Assembly: GCA_021397835.1 (NCBI GenBank)
Contig: JAJFZO010000896.1
Location: 3,946,501-4,010,500 of the forward strand
Length of the DNA: 64,000 nucleotides
Direction: 5' to 3'
Source: Moringa oleifera
Taxonomy: Eukaryota; Streptophyta; Magnoliopsida; Brassicales; Moringaceae
Shown: piece by piece, positions 63,195-64,000 of the stretch
Layout: the number at the start of each line of letters is the position of its first letter
Numbering within the stretch: position 1 is the first letter of the stretch
The notes under the pieces: generated by a model
The model's input: the letters and a program-made list of their open reading frames with translations, nothing else
What the model was told of the DNA's origin: nothing
The model's database searches: none
Program-made: the position numbers and the translations under genes

Positions 63195-63482
63195 GTGGCA
63201 GCCTTAATGACAAACCATGAAGGTCGCCAGGGCTACCTTTGAGGGTAGCAAGGTGGCAGCCTTGGCGATAGACCATGGAGGTTGCCATGGCTGCCTTTGA
63301 CCGCAACATGGTGCTAGCCTTGTTGAGTGCCCATGGTGGTCACCATGTCTGCCTTTGAAGGCACCAAGGTGGCAGCCTTGGTGACTGCCCATGGTGGTCG
63401 CCATGGCTACTTTCGAGGGCAGCAAGGTGATAGCCTTGCTAACTGCCAATAGCAGTCGCCATGGCTGCCTTCGAGGGCTGTA
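63195..63482. repeat. Satellite C: 58-bp tandem array
   Basis: The unit opens with GGTCGCCATGGCTGCC and closes with ACTGCCCATGGT. Unit starts are at 63,222, 63,280, 63,338, 63,396 and 63,454, each exactly 58 bp apart, preceded by a partial unit from 63,195. The last unit breaks off at about 63,482. A minus-strand frame of 105 codons (63,204-63,521) runs across it. Because 58 is not a multiple of three, the peptide does not repeat per unit, and I do not call it a gene. The array is unrelated to A and B by eye, apart from common CCATGG boxes. Confidence 0.95.
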
Positions 63483-63511
63483 GTCATCTGTGAGCCCTTG
63501 AGAGCCAATGA

Positions 63512-63533
63512 ATGTAGCCACAAGTGGCTACAT
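63512..63533. repeat. 22-bp inverted repeat
   Basis: ATGTAGCCAC and GTGGCTACAT are perfect 10-bp arms around AA. A weaker form (CAGCCACAAGTGGTTG) occurs at about 63,608-63,625, so the stem is part of the repeated module. Confidence 0.9.
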
Positions 63534-63688
63534 ATGGTAACCAGAGATGCCTTCTCTTGTCAGCCTTTAGGAGCTGACGCAGGCAGCCACTTTCGAGCCT
63601 TCGGAAGCTGATGAAGACAGCCACAAGTGGTTGCATGTGGTAGTTATGCATGCATGCTTTCACCTGCGAGCTGGCTAAGGTAGCCGCG

Positions 63689-63704
63689 GGTGGCTATAGC
63701 CACC
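63689..63704. repeat. 16-bp perfect palindrome
   Basis: GGTGGCTATAGCCACC reads the same on both strands. It uses the same arm sequence (GTGGCTA/TAGCCAC) as the inverted repeat at 63,512 but with the arms in the opposite order. Confidence 0.9.
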
Positions 63705-63889
63705 TGCGAGCCTTCACGAGCTGACAAAGCAAGCAGCGATGAATGAATGCAGCCGCGAGCCTTCTGAAGTTGATGAAGGCAGCAACAAAAGGCTACATGC
63801 AGCACCATGCATGCCTTTGCTTGCGAGCTGACGAAGGCAGCCATGGATAGTTGTGACCAGCTCTAAGCCTTCAGGAGCTGATGTGGAAG

Positions 63890-64000
63890 TTCAATCCTCT
63901 TAAATAAGATAATAAATAAATATTAACAAAAAATATAAAGATAATGATAGAAAGTACTAAAAATATTAATTATAAATACTTATGTAATCTTGTCTACATA
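63890..64000. other. AT-rich flank, non-satellite
   Basis: After TTCAATCCTCTTAAATAAG the composition turns strongly AT-rich, with AATAAATAAATATTAAC, AAAAAATATAAAG and ACTAAAAATATTAATTATAA. Nothing of families A, B, C or D is present. It may be the edge of a dispersed element or ordinary flanking DNA; too little is visible to decide. Confidence 0.7.

Larger units (their letters stand above)
63483..63881. repeat. Region D: irregular GAGCCTTC/GAGCTGATG modules
   Basis: Variants of GAGCCTTCGGAGCTGATGAA occur at about 63,561, 63,594, 63,707, 63,757 and 63,866 with uneven spacing. They are linked by GGCAGCCACAAGTGGCTRC and by GCATGCATGC stretches (63,648 and 63,806). It looks like scrambled copies of a module of about 70 bp plus palindromes. 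A minus-strand frame of 66 codons (63,644-63,844) lies within it and has no features of a known protein. Confidence 0.75.

Noticed and set aside
63204..63521. 105-codon minus-strand frame
   Set aside because: It runs across the 58-bp array. The unit length is not a multiple of three and the peptide is low-complexity repeat translation, with no upstream gene signals seen.
63882..64000. Possible start of an LTR (TGTGGAAGTTCAATCC) at the AT-rich flank
   Set aside because: Only about 120 bases are visible, with no second LTR, primer binding site or target duplication. It is kept only as an AT-rich flank.
1..64000. tRNA or rRNA genes hinted at by GGTTCCCCTAG and GGTAGACGC boxes
   Set aside because: The boxes are parts of A modules repeated many times, without the spacing or stems of a tRNA. 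No rRNA core sequence was seen.

Overview
This window is almost entirely tandemly repeated, non-coding DNA. I find no supportable protein gene, RNA gene or intact transposon in about 64 kb. It looks like a heterochromatic satellite block from a large eukaryotic genome. A plant is most likely, judged from a ~181-bp satellite, pervasive transition-type decay at CG and CNG sites, and an AT-rich flank; this is inference and I cannot name the species. The only long open frames (up to 136 codons) lie inside repeat arrays, change frame from copy to copy and resemble no protein family I recognise.

Layout. Two unrelated satellites alternate, each head-to-tail. Family A fills about 1-7,764, 9,040-18,586, 23,927-32,066, 36,255-57,566 and 61,737-63,194. 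It is built from ~40-, ~62- and ~73-bp modules that share a boundary box (GGGGAG then CCCAACGAC) and group into composite monomers of roughly 400-690 bp. Family B fills about 7,765-9,039, 18,587-23,926, 32,067-36,254 and 57,567-61,736, with a ~181-bp monomer. At the right end A gives way to a regular 58-bp satellite (C, 63,195-63,482). Then come irregular modules with strong palindromes (D, 63,483-63,881) and an AT-rich flank to the window end.

Higher order. The A-to-B alternation is itself repeated. Three B-to-A exits (23,927, 36,255, 61,737) share the same breakpoint and downstream order, spaced about 12.3 and 25.5 kb. Two A-to-B entries (18,587, 57,567) are equivalent, about 39.0 kb apart. 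The tract from about 12.66 to 25.3 kb reappears at about 51.3 to 63.2 kb, with the same module order, junctions and private deletions inside B. Positions 1 to about 4.7 kb match 12.3-17.2 kb and 50.9-56.1 kb. The simplest reading is an ancestral compound unit of about 12-13 kb (A block plus B block) that was amplified, then worn by point mutation and by deletions of whole monomers. The long A block at 36,255-57,566 spans about two units and lacks an internal B block.

A few young events stand out on this aged background: a 69-bp tandem duplication with 61 identical bases (40,562-40,691), a 62-bp duplication (39,601-39,724), and a 26-bp triplication at one B-to-A junction (36,267-36,344). All alignments were made by eye, so boundaries are good to about 10-20 bp at junctions and copy numbers are estimates.
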